Assembly: GCA_900314975.1 (NCBI GenBank)
Contig: OMXI01000019.1
Coordinates: 1-38,020 of the forward strand
Length of the DNA stretch: 38,020 nt
Direction of reading: 5' to 3'
Source of the DNA: an uncultured Eubacteriales bacterium
Lineage (GTDB): Bacteria; Bacillota; Clostridia; Oscillospirales; Ruminococcaceae
Shown: piece by piece, positions 1 through 8,942 of the stretch
Position numbering within the stretch: position 1 is the stretch's first letter
Layout of the letters: the number at the start of each line of letters is the position of its first letter
Position numbers and translations under genes: made by a program
Notes under the pieces: model-generated
Databases searched by the model: none
What the model was told of the DNA's origin: nothing
Seen by the model: only the letters and a program-made list of their open reading frames with translations

Positions 1-59
1 TAAATGACGTCAAGGCACAAAACTTATAACACTATACAAAGCGATAGAAGAACAACAAA

Positions 60-84
60 AGAAAAATCGGCGCAAAGCGCCGAC
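60..84 (-). terminator. Intrinsic terminator of the PH-che-mtnA unit
   Basis: A perfect 7-bp GC-rich stem (TCGGCGC / GCGCCGA, 67-73 with 77-83) has a 3-nt loop. On the minus strand it is followed by a T-rich run (plus-strand A's at 62-66). It lies just after the mtnA stop codon and would end the five-gene minus-strand unit. Confidence 0.8.
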
Positions 85-101
85 AAATTCTGATTTCTCT
101 G

Positions 102-1145
102 TCAGTTGAAATCAAACGGCGGATAGTTAATGCCGTCCTCGGTAATGATAGCTGTGATAAGCCGCGCGGGAGTGATATCGAGCGACGGGTTATAGCATTT
201 CACCTCAAGCGGAGCAACGGGCGACTTGAAATACTCTGTCTTTATCTCGTCGCCGTCGCGCTCTGTGACAGTCATTTTCGAGCCGTCGTCGCACCTGACA
301 TCAATAGTCGTGGTCGGGCAGAAAACATAGAACGGTATGCGGAAAGTCCTTGCGAGGATAGCAAGCCCGTAGGTACCGACTTTGTTTGCCGTGTCGCCGT
401 TTTTTGCGACTCTGTCCGCGCCGACAAAGCAAGCCTTTATCCTGCCCTCTTTCATCACCTGCGCCGCCATATTGTCGCAGATAAGCGTCGTGTCAACGCC
501 CGCGTTAACAAGCTCGTACGCAGTCAGGCGCGAGCCCTGCAGCATAGGTCTTGTCTCGCAGACATACGCCTTGATGTCCATTCCCTTTTCCGCACCCAGC
601 AGAATAGGACCCAAGCCCGTGCCGTAGCGCGAGGTCGCAAGCGCACCCGCGTTGCAGTAGGTCATTATCCCGTCACCGTCGTTTATCAGCGTAAGCCCGT
701 AGTTTGCGATAGTAAAGCAGGTCTGTATGTTCTGCTCGTGTATCTGCACTGCCTCGCGGCGCATAGCCTCAACAATAGTGTCAAAGCTGCGGCGCATATT
801 GTTTGCAGCAGTGCGTTCCATTCGCTTGAGCGCCCACGATAAGTCCACCGCCGATGGCATCGCCGCCGACAAATACTTTGCAAACTTGTGCAGCTGCTGA
901 TAAAAATGCTCCTTGTCGCTGCTCACCTGCGCAAACACCTTTGCCTCAATAAACATCGCATACGCCGCAAAAATGCCTATGCACGGCGCACCGCGCACCT
1001 GAAGCAGCTTTATTGCATCAAACATCTGCTCGGGAGTTTCAAGGCGTATGTACGCCACGCGCCCGGGCAAAAGCGTCTGGTCTATCGCAAGTATCGCCCT
1101 GCCGTCATCTGTCAGCCTTACAGGGTCGTTCACTTCATACTTCAT
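102..1145 (-). CDS. mtnA: S-methyl-5-thioribose-1-phosphate isomerase
   Basis: This enzyme converts the aldose S-methyl-5-thioribose-1-phosphate to the ketose methylthioribulose-1-phosphate in cytoplasmic methionine salvage. The 347-aa length is normal for the family. Visible motifs are RGAPCIG (51-57), MTYCNAGALA with the presumed catalytic Cys164, ETRPMLQGSRLTAYEL (197-212), and GADRVAKNGDTANKVGT with the presumed catalytic Asp244. It is the last gene of a minus-strand unit, 27 nt after cheW. An AAAGGAG Shine-Dalgarno lies about 12 nt before the ATG. Other salvage enzymes (MtnK, MtnB and so on) are not in the window. The family is related to eIF2B-like proteins, and some members also isomerise 5-deoxyribose-1-phosphate, so the in vivo substrate could differ. 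Confidence 0.93.
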   Translation of the reverse strand: MKYEVNDPVRLTDDGRAILAIDQTLLPGRVAYIRLETPEQMFDAIKLLQVRGAPCIGIFAAYAMFIEAKVFAQVSSDKEHFYQQLHKFAKYLSAAMPSAVDLSWALKRMERTAANNMRRSFDTIVEAMRREAVQIHEQNIQTCFTIANYGLTLINDGDGIMTYCNAGALATSRYGTGLGPILLGAEKGMDIKAYVCETRPMLQGSRLTAYELVNAGVDTTLICDNMAAQVMKEGRIKACFVGADRVAKNGDTANKVGTYGLAILARTFRIPFYVFCPTTTIDVRCDDGSKMTVTERDGDEIKTEYFKSPVAPLEVKCYNPSLDITPARLITAIITEDGINYPPFDFN

Positions 1146-1172
1146 TCGCTGAGATCTGCTCCTTTCAAAGAG

Positions 1173-1619
1173 TTACCGCTTGTCCCTCACAAGCTTTTCG
1201 GGGTCAAGCAGCGATATGCGCTTTTTGTTTGCGGTAATAAAGAACTTTACCGTACCGTTCTCAACAGGCGAACGCGCTATCATATCGGGGGTGATGTCCT
1301 CAACGTCGGACACCCTGTCAACCATTATCCCCGCCTGAAACGTCCCTATCTCCACCACGATAACGCAGCTTCGGTCGGAGTAAACAGGCGTCGGCAGTGC
1401 CATTCGCATTGCAAAATCAATCACGGGGATAGCTTTGCCTCGGTGATTCATAAGCCCCTTTATGTACGCAGGCAGAGCAGGTACAAAGGTTATCTCGGGT
1501 ATCTCTATTATGTCGGTGACATCGGTAATAAAGAAAGCGTAGAACTTGTTGTCAGCATAAAACGAAAGTATCTTGCCGCCGTTTTGCTCAAATTCCGCGT
1601 CCTTTTCGCTCAAAGCCAT
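1173..1619 (-). CDS. cheW: Chemotaxis coupling protein CheW
   Basis: CheW is the SH3-like adaptor that links chemoreceptors to the CheA kinase at the inner face of the membrane. This 148-aa protein is a single CheW domain: strands around ILSFYADNKFYAFFI (17-31), the conserved 'P.YIKGLMNHRGKAIPVID' stretch (about 50-66), and the closing VKFFITANKKRISLLD. It lies 21 nt downstream of cheA in the same direction, with a strong AAAGGAGAGG Shine-Dalgarno. No methyl-accepting receptor, CheY, CheB, CheR or CheC/D gene occurs in the window, so those partners would have to be elsewhere. Family assignment is firm; whether it serves motility or another output is not shown here. Confidence 0.93.
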   Translation of the reverse strand: MALSEKDAEFEQNGGKILSFYADNKFYAFFITDVTDIIEIPEITFVPALPAYIKGLMNHRGKAIPVIDFAMRMALPTPVYSDRSCVIVVEIGTFQAGIMVDRVSDVEDITPDMIARSPVENGTVKFFITANKKRISLLDPEKLVRDKR

Positions 1620-1640
1620 TTACACCTCTCCTTTCCTGCG

Positions 1641-3728
1641 TTATTTGCTGTCCTTGATAAACGGCTTTATCAGCTCGTTAACGTCAAGTGCTATGGTTAT
1701 CGTTCCGTCGCCGAGGATAGAGCAGCCGCTCATTCCCGTCTCTTTAAGCGGATAATCCGACAAAAGCGGCGAAAACGGCTTTACAACTATCTGCTGGTCG
1801 GAAATAATAGTGTCTGCAAAAAGCACCGCACCCGTGTCCTGCTCCATGCAGTACAGCATTATGCCCTTTTCTACGTCCTCAATGTCACTTGGTATGCCGA
1901 AATGCTTGTTCAGCCTTATCAGCGGCAGACACATTCCGCGCAGCATTATAAACTCGTTGCCGTCAGGGTCTAAAATGTAGTTTTCCGCCTTGCAGGAGAA
2001 TGCCTCGCGCACCGAGCTTATCGGCACAGACAGGCTGTTTTCGCCCACCTGTACGCTCAATACGTCAATGATAGACAGCGACAGCGGTATGCGTATTGTG
2101 AACACCGAGCCGACACCGAATTCCGAGTCAACAAGCAGCTTGCCGCCGACCTTTTCGATGTTCTTTTTAACAACGTCCATACCAACGCCGCGCCCCGAAT
2201 ACTCTGTTATCTGCTCGTTGGTGGAAAAGCCCGCCGCAACGGTGAATGCGTATACCTCCTTGTCGGTGTACTCGCCCTCGGGCTTTGTAAGCAAGCCGTT
2301 CTTTTTCGCCTTGGCAAGAATCTTTGCCCTGTCCATTCCCGCGCCGTTGTCGCGGCAGGAGATTACTACCTCTCCCGAATCGTACCCCGCCGAAAGCGTC
2401 ACTGTCGGCGGCTCTGTCTTGCCCGCAGCAGCTCTCTCCTCGGGCAGCTCAATGCCGTGATCTACCGCGTTTCTCGTTATGTGCATAAGCGGGTCGTTGA
2501 GTATATCGACAATACTCTTGTCTACCTCCGTGTCCTCGCCCTCAAATTCGAGTGTTACGCCCTTTCCGAGCTTCTGGTTCATATCGCGCACAACTCTGTT
2601 CATCTTCTGGAAGGCTGTCGAAACGGGCACCATTCGTATGCTCATTACCGAGTCCTGAAGCTCGTCCGTCAGCTTTTTAAGCTCGCGCGCAGACTTGTTG
2701 AAACGGTCAAGGTCAACACCCAAGCCTTTCAGGTCGGGACTTGATGTGACGCTTCCCTGCGTTATGACTATCTCTGCCACAAGGTCAAGCAGATGATCGA
2801 GCTTTTCAAGGTTTACTGTGATAAGGCTCTGCTCGTGCTTTTCCGCAGGCTTTTTTGGTGCCTGCTTTGCCTGCTGCTTGGGAGCCTGTTCTGCCTTTGC
2901 CTGCTCAACAGCCTTTTCTGCCTGCTGTGGCGTCGGTGCTGCCGCAGGTGCGGGCTTTGCCGCCTGTGCGGACTTATCCGGCTTGTGCAGCTGCTCCGCC
3001 TTTTCAACATTTATGCCGTCCTCTAAATATTCAAGCACCTTTTTCGCATCATCGGTTATCAGCTTGATGATAAGCCCGTGCGCCTTTATCTCGTCATCTG
3101 CGCTGTCATCGTCAAGGTCGGGCGGCATTGTCGAGCAGACCTCGGCTATCTGTCCGAGGTTTCGCAAAAGCACGAAACCGCGCGCCGACGGCATAGCACA
3201 GCTCTCCTGATACGTCACCCTGTATGTCAGAATACTCTCGTCCTCGTCATCGGGGAAAAGGTGCGAGATATCCTCACCGCCCGATGACTGCGCAGCAGCT
3301 GCCGCAGGTGCGCTCTCGCCCTTCATCTGCGCCGCAAACGCGTGTATCTTGCCCTCCAGCTCGGTAAAATCAGAAAGCGGGATATCGTCGTCCTGTATGT
3401 TGTCAAGCTCGTTTTTAAGGTTGTCAGAGCTTGCAAACAAAAGCTCGTACAGTCCGGGCTTGTCGTACTTTACCTCGGGGTCGTCGCGGATAATGTAAAA
3501 CAGATCCTCCACCGCGTGCGCAAGGGTAGACATGTTCTGCAAACCCATCATCGACGCAGAACCCTTTATCGTATGCATCGTACGGAAAATCTCGTTGATG
3601 TCCTCCGTGCCGATAGTTTCCTCCTGTTCGGTGCGCATAAGGATATCGTCGAGCTTTTCGAGCAGGTCGCCCGTCTCGAACACGAACATATCCAGCATGC
3701 TTTCCATTCCCGCTTCAAATTTCGGCAT
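1641..3728 (-). CDS. cheA: Chemotaxis sensor histidine kinase CheA
   Basis: CheA autophosphorylates and passes phosphate to response regulators. All five domains are visible in the 695 aa. The HPt domain has phospho-acceptor His52 in TMHTIKGSASMMG. A P2-type regulator-docking segment lies at about 165-245, followed by a long Ala/Pro/Gln/Lys linker (about 250-300). The dimerisation helices begin at LDHLLDLVAEIVI (310-322). The GHKL ATPase has an N box ITRNAVDHGIE (Asn420), a G1 box DNGAGMD (460-466) and GRGVGMD (512-518). The C-terminal CheW-like domain spans about 555-690. It follows the YdbT-like gene by 31 nt and precedes cheW by 21 nt. No cognate CheY is nearby. Confidence 0.95.
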   Translation of the reverse strand: MPKFEAGMESMLDMFVFETGDLLEKLDDILMRTEQEETIGTEDINEIFRTMHTIKGSASMMGLQNMSTLAHAVEDLFYIIRDDPEVKYDKPGLYELLFASSDNLKNELDNIQDDDIPLSDFTELEGKIHAFAAQMKGESAPAAAAAQSSGGEDISHLFPDDEDESILTYRVTYQESCAMPSARGFVLLRNLGQIAEVCSTMPPDLDDDSADDEIKAHGLIIKLITDDAKKVLEYLEDGINVEKAEQLHKPDKSAQAAKPAPAAAPTPQQAEKAVEQAKAEQAPKQQAKQAPKKPAEKHEQSLITVNLEKLDHLLDLVAEIVITQGSVTSSPDLKGLGVDLDRFNKSARELKKLTDELQDSVMSIRMVPVSTAFQKMNRVVRDMNQKLGKGVTLEFEGEDTEVDKSIVDILNDPLMHITRNAVDHGIELPEERAAAGKTEPPTVTLSAGYDSGEVVISCRDNGAGMDRAKILAKAKKNGLLTKPEGEYTDKEVYAFTVAAGFSTNEQITEYSGRGVGMDVVKKNIEKVGGKLLVDSEFGVGSVFTIRIPLSLSIIDVLSVQVGENSLSVPISSVREAFSCKAENYILDPDGNEFIMLRGMCLPLIRLNKHFGIPSDIEDVEKGIMLYCMEQDTGAVLFADTIISDQQIVVKPFSPLLSDYPLKETGMSGCSILGDGTITIALDVNELIKPFIKDSK

Positions 3729-3759
3729 AACAGTCTATCCTTTCCGAAAAATCAAAATC

Positions 3760-5268
3760 TTATTCGCTGTCGGTAGCTTTATCGGCGATAAAGCTGAAAC
3801 CTTTCTCTTTGAGTATCCGCAGTGTCTTTTTATAATTCACGCCGCCGATCAGGTGCTTGCGCGAGTCCTCGCCCGTGGTGTAGATGACCACCGTACAGGT
3901 GCCGAACATACGCGCCAGCGGATTTCGCCTTATCGTGACCTTGGTGATATTGCCGCGCTTGAGTGCGACCTTGTGGAAGGTGTACCAGCGGCAGTAAGAA
4001 AGCGTCACATTGTCGCCCTCAAAGCCCATAGATGTCGTCACAGCCGCCTCGCACTTAACGATAGTCAGCCAGATAAACGGCAGGGCGAGCATTATCTCGA
4101 TAAAAACTATCTGCTGTCTGCGCCACGGGAAAAAGTACTGCATCACTACCCCCAGCAGTATCGCCGCCACAGCCGACAGCGCGGGCAGCACAATAAATCC
4201 CGGCATACAAGCCTTGCTCGTCTTTACCTGCGGCTTGCACAGAGAAAATTCGGGCGCGATAAGCTTTGCGCTCTGCACAGCGTCCTTTGTGGTCGTTATC
4301 GGGATAAGCGCGCTTATCTCCTTCCAGCGCTTGCCGTAGCCTGTACAGCTCACCTCGACCGAGCAGATGTTGAACATACGCATAAAGAACGACTGCGTAA
4401 AATCAAGGTAGTTCATATACTTTCGCCGCAGCAGATGATGTCTGCGCGCGCCCTTGCCGCTGCGTATGCGAAGATAGTCCTTTCCGCGCTTGCAGGTGAA
4501 ATCCCAGTGCCGCAGAAGATTTGAAAGAAAAGACATCAGCCAGATAAAGCCTATCAGCAGACCCGCCGCAAGAAAATATATCCATATGCTCGAATCCTCT
4601 ATCATCTGTATCTGCGAGTTAACCTCGCTCAGCACGCGCCTGTCAAACTCCTTATCCGTAATAAGATACGCCTGATAAAGCACCGTCAGCAGCACGGCTG
4701 TTCCCGATATCGCCGACGTGAACAAAAGCGAAAACAGCACCATCTGCTTTTTGGGCGACTTGAAAACAAACCCCGGCTGCGCCTTTGCCTTTTGCGAAAC
4801 AATGTGGTATATCTCCATAGCCTTTGACTTTGTAAGGTCAATGCGTATGTCTGTCGACTGCACACAGTCAGCGTCTGTGTCTATATACACCGCACAGCTA
4901 TGCACAAGAAACGATATCGGACCCTGACACAGCGATACCGACGAAATATCGTCAAAGAAAACCACCGTCTTTGTCATTCCCAGAAAGCCCGTGTGTGTGA
5001 TTATCCTGTCCTTGCCAAGCTCAAAATACACCGTTATCCAGCGTATAAACGCAAATCCGAAAATGACCATCAGAATGACAAGGTCAAACCAGTTTGCCTC
5101 TATCCAGCTTTTCACATCAAAATGCGACGCAATAAGATACTTTGCCAGTGACAGCAAAAGCAGCCACAAATACTTCGCCATGTACTTGATTATCTTTATC
5201 GGGTGCTGTCGGAACGACAAGAATTCCTTTGCGCGCTGGGACAGCTTTTTATCGGCAGAACCGTTCAT
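3760..5268 (-). CDS. Membrane protein with bacterial PH domains (YdbT/YdbB type)
   Basis: This 502-aa integral membrane protein has paired hydrophobic segments at about 29-72, 175-200 and 230-252, and near 360-405. Each pair is followed by a soluble segment resembling the bacterial PH (bPH2) fold, for example 'DRIITHTGFLGMTKTVVFFDDISSVSLCQGP' and 'VTLSYCRWYTFHKVALKRGNITKVTIRRNPL'. This alternation of TM pair and PH domain is the YdbT arrangement of Bacillus. Its start overlaps the stop of the YdbS-like gene by 4 nt, so the two are translationally coupled and probably form a complex. In Bacillus such pairs have been linked to envelope stress and bacteriocin resistance; that role here is inference. 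Confidence 0.8.
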   Translation of the reverse strand: MNGSADKKLSQRAKEFLSFRQHPIKIIKYMAKYLWLLLLSLAKYLIASHFDVKSWIEANWFDLVILMVIFGFAFIRWITVYFELGKDRIITHTGFLGMTKTVVFFDDISSVSLCQGPISFLVHSCAVYIDTDADCVQSTDIRIDLTKSKAMEIYHIVSQKAKAQPGFVFKSPKKQMVLFSLLFTSAISGTAVLLTVLYQAYLITDKEFDRRVLSEVNSQIQMIEDSSIWIYFLAAGLLIGFIWLMSFLSNLLRHWDFTCKRGKDYLRIRSGKGARRHHLLRRKYMNYLDFTQSFFMRMFNICSVEVSCTGYGKRWKEISALIPITTTKDAVQSAKLIAPEFSLCKPQVKTSKACMPGFIVLPALSAVAAILLGVVMQYFFPWRRQQIVFIEIMLALPFIWLTIVKCEAAVTTSMGFEGDNVTLSYCRWYTFHKVALKRGNITKVTIRRNPLARMFGTCTVVIYTTGEDSRKHLIGGVNYKKTLRILKEKGFSFIADKATDSE

Positions 5269-5738
5269 TCGCCGTCACCCCCGCCGCCGATACGCTTTTT
5301 TATCGCACCGTTGACAATGTCCGATATCTCTCTCGCCTGCCGCCTTGTCACAAACGGCATAATGCTCTTTGACCCGGGACAGTTGAGCACAACGAAATTA
5401 AACCCCGTCAGTACGCTCAAAGGTGTCGTCACCGTCGTAACGCTTGATACCGAGCTTAATGGCACATACTGGTGCGAGATTATAAAAAAGCCCTTGCGCA
5501 GCTTAACATCGCGCTGCGTTATCTCGTACTTTGCCACAAGCACATATATCGGGAAAACAATGACCGCAAGTATAAGCAGCGAGGCAAAGACCATATCCGC
5601 GATAATAAGAATATTCTGCGCCACATAGCCGCTTATCGCACGCAGCAGGCTCTTAAAGCCCGCTTCAAGCCCGAAAGCGAACAGGAAAAACCAAAATACC
5701 GTGCGTCTGCACGCGCGGCAGCATTTTGGGGATACCAT
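5265..5738 (-). CDS. Membrane protein with one bacterial PH domain (YdbS type)
   Basis: This 157-aa protein has a cysteine-containing N-terminus (SPKCCRACRRT), a hydrophobic region at about 13-27, and a longer hydrophobic pair at about 38-68. A PH-like domain follows (KYEITQRDVKLRKGFFIISHQYVPLSSVSSVTTVTTPL and onward). The size and TM-then-PH order match YdbS, the usual partner of YdbT. It is the first gene of the minus-strand unit that continues into cheA, cheW and mtnA. A GAGGAG Shine-Dalgarno precedes the ATG. The divergent symporter gene starts 66 nt away, so the promoters of both must lie in or near that gap; I could not identify a convincing one. Confidence 0.78.
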   Translation of the reverse strand: MVSPKCCRACRRTVFWFFLFAFGLEAGFKSLLRAISGYVAQNILIIADMVFASLLILAVIVFPIYVLVAKYEITQRDVKLRKGFFIISHQYVPLSSVSSVTTVTTPLSVLTGFNFVVLNCPGSKSIMPFVTRRQAREISDIVNGAIKKRIGGGGDGE

Positions 5739-5804
5739 AGTAAAATCTCCTCAAAGCTGAATTATCAAGGCTCGCCTTTCATATAGATGATTTGAGGTGA
5801 TACC

Positions 5805-7142
5805 TTGAACAGTACTATTATATCCGTTTATTGCTCAATAAGCACAATAAACGAATTTATCTGGGGAGTCCCCGTTCTTGTTCTTATGCTTGCAGGCGGT
5901 CTTTATCTTTCTTTTCGTCTGCGATTTGCTCAATTGCACATTTTTCGCCTTTTCCGCGAGATCATCAAAATGCTCAAAGCCCCGCGCAAAAGCTCACAGC
6001 ACGGCATATCACAGCTGCAAAGCTTTTCCACAGCACTTGCCGCGACCGTCGGTACAGGCTCCGTCACAGGTGTTGCCTGCGCCCTTTGCACAGGCGGAAA
6101 GGGCTGTATCCTGTGGATGTGGGTCAGCGCGCTTATCGGTATGGCACTGTCATATTGCGAAAACTACCTCGCCGTGCGCCACTCAAACCATTCATCAAAT
6201 GACAAAAACGCCAGCGGCGCATACAGCTATCTGCGCACCGTCGGCAAAGTCCCCGCGGTGTGCTACGCACTTTTCTGCGTACTTGCATCGCTTGGCATGG
6301 GCAATATGGCACAGTCATCGTCTGCCGTCAGCGTCGCATCAAGCGGCTTTGGCTTGCCTTATTCATTCTGTGCGCTTGCCGTGGTGTGCTTTTGCGCCCT
6401 CGCCGTGAGCGATACCTCACGCTGCGCGCGCATCTGCGAAAAGGTCGTACCCTTTGCCGCACTGCTGTTTATCCTCACAAGCCTTGCGCTGCTGCTTTTG
6501 TCGCCTTTAAAGACTTTAAACGCCCTTGCAGACATTTTCAAGGACGCTTTTTCGGTAAAGGCGTGCGCAGGCGGAACGCTCGGCTGGTTTTTCACCAAAG
6601 TATGTGTAAACGGTTTGCGCCGCGGCGCGTTCTCACACGAGGCAGGGCTTGGCTCGACCTGTGCCGTGCATTCAAGCTGCGACATCACAGACCCCGAAAA
6701 ACAAGGCAAGCTCGCTATGTCGGAGGTCTTTATCGACACTATGGTCATCTGCACCGTAACAGCGCTTGTTATTCTTATCTCGGGTGCAGACTTTTCGGGC
6801 AGCGACTACTCGCTCACCGTTTCAAACGCATACAGCGTCTTTCTCGGCAGCGCAGGAAAGCTGTTTGTCAGCCTTTGCCTTACGCTTTTTTCCCTTTGTA
6901 CCCTCACAGGCTGGTTTTTCATCGGGGAAAAATCCTTTTGCTGTCTTTTTCCCAAAAAAAGCATTATCTATAAGCTTTTGTACCTGCTGTGCGCCTACCT
7001 CGGCTCACAGTTCCCTATGCAGACGGTCTGGGAGATAAGCGATATTTTCAATGCCCTTATGGCGCTGCCGAACATCATCTGCGTGCTGCTGCTGTCAAAG
7101 CAGGTAAGTGCGCCTAAATTTCGCCGCTTGCGTGGCGGGTAA
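5805..7142 (+). CDS. Sodium:alanine/glycine symporter (AGCS family)
   Basis: This is a predicted inner-membrane sodium-coupled amino-acid transporter of 445 aa with about ten or eleven hydrophobic helices. Family landmarks are visible: FSTALAATVGTGSVTGVACAL (close to the usual TALAATVGTGNIAGV), WMWVSALIGMALSYCENYLAVR, 'GNMAQSSS', and RRGAFSHEAGLGSTCAVHSS followed by 'SEVFIDTMVICTVTALVIL'. The likely start is a TTG at 5805 with GAGGTG 5 nt upstream. The 3' end overlaps the end of the convergent fumarase gene by 29 bp. Sequence around the sodium and substrate sites is more divergent than in typical AlsT proteins (many extra Cys), so the substrate is uncertain. Confidence 0.88.
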   Translation: MNSTIISVYCSISTINEFIWGVPVLVLMLAGGLYLSFRLRFAQLHIFRLFREIIKMLKAPRKSSQHGISQLQSFSTALAATVGTGSVTGVACALCTGGKGCILWMWVSALIGMALSYCENYLAVRHSNHSSNDKNASGAYSYLRTVGKVPAVCYALFCVLASLGMGNMAQSSSAVSVASSGFGLPYSFCALAVVCFCALAVSDTSRCARICEKVVPFAALLFILTSLALLLLSPLKTLNALADIFKDAFSVKACAGGTLGWFFTKVCVNGLRRGAFSHEAGLGSTCAVHSSCDITDPEKQGKLAMSEVFIDTMVICTVTALVILISGADFSGSDYSLTVSNAYSVFLGSAGKLFVSLCLTLFSLCTLTGWFFIGEKSFCCLFPKKSIIYKLLYLLCAYLGSQFPMQTVWEISDIFNALMALPNIICVLLLSKQVSAPKFRRLRGG

Positions 7143-7956
7143 CGTGGCAGCCCACATTCACCGAAACAGGCAAGCCCGCAATGTGTGTCGGTGCCTGCTC
7201 TATGTTCACCGCAAGGCAGGTCTGCGTGCCGCCGAAGCCCTGCGGTCCGATACCGAGCTTGTTTATCTTTTCAAGCATTTTCGCCTCAAGCTGCGCATAA
7301 AGCGGCTTGGGGTTTCTTACTGTAACATCTCTGCAAAGCGCCTTTTTGGCGAGGTACGCGCACTTTTCAAAGTCGCCGCCTATGCCTACGCCTATAACTA
7401 TCGGCGGGCAGGGGTTAGAGCCTGCCTTTGCCACAACGTCTGTCACCCAGTCTATTATCTCCTCGTGCGTAACGCTGGGAGTCATCATCTTCAGCTGGCT
7501 CATATTCTCGCTGCCAAAGCCCTTTGGCGCAACGGTTATCTTCACCTTGTCGCCGCTCACAAATTTCATATGCACCACAGGCGGCGTGTTGTCGCCCGTG
7601 TTCACTCTCTCAAGCGGGTCTGCAACTATCGAGCAGCGAAGCCTGCCGTCGATATATCCCTGCGAAACGCCCTCGTTAAGCGCCTCGTTTATGTCGCCGC
7701 CCACAAAGTGAACGTCCTGCCCGACCTCCATAAAGATTATCGCCATGCCCGTATCCTGACAGATAGGTATCGTCTGCTCGCGGGCAACATTTATGTTGTC
7801 GATAATGTCGCCAAATACGTTCTTTCCGACGCTTGACTGCTCAAGCTGCGCACACTTGCGGATACACTCCTCCATATCCTTTGGCAGATACAGATTTGCC
7901 TTTATGCAAAGCTCTTTTACAAGCTGCCTGACCTGATTTACGTCTATCTCTCTCAT
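7114..7956 (-). CDS. Class I (iron-sulfur) fumarate hydratase, alpha subunit
   Basis: This 280-aa protein matches the N-terminal (alpha, TtdA/FumA-N) half of two-subunit [4Fe-4S] hydro-lyases that interconvert fumarate and malate or act on tartrate. The three cluster cysteines are present in IPICQDTG, GSNPCPPIVIGVGIGGDFE and VNVGCHVTRH. The protein looks full length for the alpha subunit. It overlaps the upstream nucleoside phosphorylase gene by 4 nt (ATGA). A beta subunit (TtdB/FumB) is needed for activity and normally follows immediately. Here the downstream space is occupied by the convergent symporter, so beta must be elsewhere. Fumarase versus L(+)-tartrate dehydratase cannot be settled from alpha alone. 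Confidence 0.87.
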   Translation of the reverse strand: MREIDVNQVRQLVKELCIKANLYLPKDMEECIRKCAQLEQSSVGKNVFGDIIDNINVAREQTIPICQDTGMAIIFMEVGQDVHFVGGDINEALNEGVSQGYIDGRLRCSIVADPLERVNTGDNTPPVVHMKFVSGDKVKITVAPKGFGSENMSQLKMMTPSVTHEEIIDWVTDVVAKAGSNPCPPIVIGVGIGGDFEKCAYLAKKALCRDVTVRNPKPLYAQLEAKMLEKINKLGIGPQGFGGTQTCLAVNIEQAPTHIAGLPVSVNVGCHVTRHASGEI

Positions 7957-8786
7957 TGCTTGATACTCCTGAAATAGCCGCGCAGCATTTTTTCAACGCT
8001 CTCTGCACCGAATTTTGATGCCCAGCGAACGTCCTCGTGCGAAAGCTCCTTGTCCGAAAGACCTGCCGCAGCGTTTGAAATATACGACAGTCCGCACACC
8101 TTGACCTTTGCGTGTCTTGCAGCGATAGCCTCGCAGGCGGTAGACATACCCACCGCATCAGCGCCCAGCGCCGCAGCCATTTTTATTTCCGCAGGCGACT
8201 CAAACGACGGACCTGTAAACTGAATGTACACGCCCTCTCTTACAGGTATGCCGTTTTGCTTTGCAACCGTAACGAAAGCCTCTCTCATCTGCTTGTCGTA
8301 GATATTTGACATATCGGGGAACCTGATACCCAGATTGTCAACATTCTTACCAATAAGCGGATTAGGTACAAACGATGAAATATGGTCTGTTATCACCATA
8401 ATATCGCCTACGTTGAAATCCTTGTTGATACCGCCCGCAGCGTTTGTAAGGATAATGCTCTCAACGCCCATTATCGCCATAAATCTGATAGGCAGCACAA
8501 CGTCCTCCATAGAATATCCCTCGTAGTAGTGAACTCTGCCCTGCATACAAACAACAGGAACGTCCTCAAAATAGCCGAACAGGAAATGTCCGACATGACC
8601 TTCAACTGTTGATACGGGGAATCCGCTGAAATCAGTGAAAGCCTGCTCGTAAACAACGGTCATCTTTTCTGCCATCTCACCCAGTCCCGTGCCCAGCACA
8701 AGACCAACTCTTGGCTGAAAGCCTATCTTCGTGCTGATTTTCTCCGCATACTGCTCAAGTCTTTCGTAATCGTACATATAAATCAT
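7953..8786 (-). CDS. Purine nucleoside phosphorylase (trimeric, PNP-I type)
   Basis: This enzyme phosphorolyses purine (deoxy)ribonucleosides to base plus (deoxy)ribose-1-phosphate for salvage in the cytoplasm. The 277-aa length is standard for trimeric PNP. Motifs are LVLGTGLGEMA (phosphate loop), EGHVGHF, GRVHYYEGY, ILTNAAGGI, 'QFTGPSFESPAEI' with the purine-contacting Glu, and GLSYISNAAAG, where an Asn favours 6-oxopurines (inosine/guanosine) over methylthioadenosine. The gene has its own near-consensus minus-strand promoter and is translationally coupled to the fumarase alpha gene. Confidence 0.93.
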   Translation of the reverse strand: MIYMYDYERLEQYAEKISTKIGFQPRVGLVLGTGLGEMAEKMTVVYEQAFTDFSGFPVSTVEGHVGHFLFGYFEDVPVVCMQGRVHYYEGYSMEDVVLPIRFMAIMGVESIILTNAAGGINKDFNVGDIMVITDHISSFVPNPLIGKNVDNLGIRFPDMSNIYDKQMREAFVTVAKQNGIPVREGVYIQFTGPSFESPAEIKMAAALGADAVGMSTACEAIAARHAKVKVCGLSYISNAAAGLSDKELSHEDVRWASKFGAESVEKMLRGYFRSIKQ

Positions 8787-8896
8787 TTCCTTTCATTGTG
8801 TTAATTTTCGTTATTGATCGTTTTGTGGTATAAACGTCCGTGCTTTGTGCAAAACTTACAACTTGACCTCGTTTTGCAGACAATTTGCTACTATAT

Positions 8897-8925
8897 ATTT
8901 TACAACAATATTGTTAATTTGTCAA
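8897..8925 (-). promoter_or_regulatory. SigA-type promoter for the nucleoside phosphorylase gene
   Basis: On the minus strand TTGACA (8925-8920), a 17-nt spacer and TAAAAT (8902-8897) form a near-consensus housekeeping promoter. It lies about 110 nt upstream of the ATG at 8786. The spacer contains the short palindrome AACAATATTGTT (8903-8914), a possible operator. Confidence 0.75.
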
Positions 8926-8942
8926 CGGCTTTTAGAGATAAC

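Noticed and set aside
7114-7142. Frameshift or mis-assembly at the symporter-fumarase overlap
   Set aside because: Both proteins have sensible C-termini and the genes converge; a 29-bp tail overlap is ordinary.
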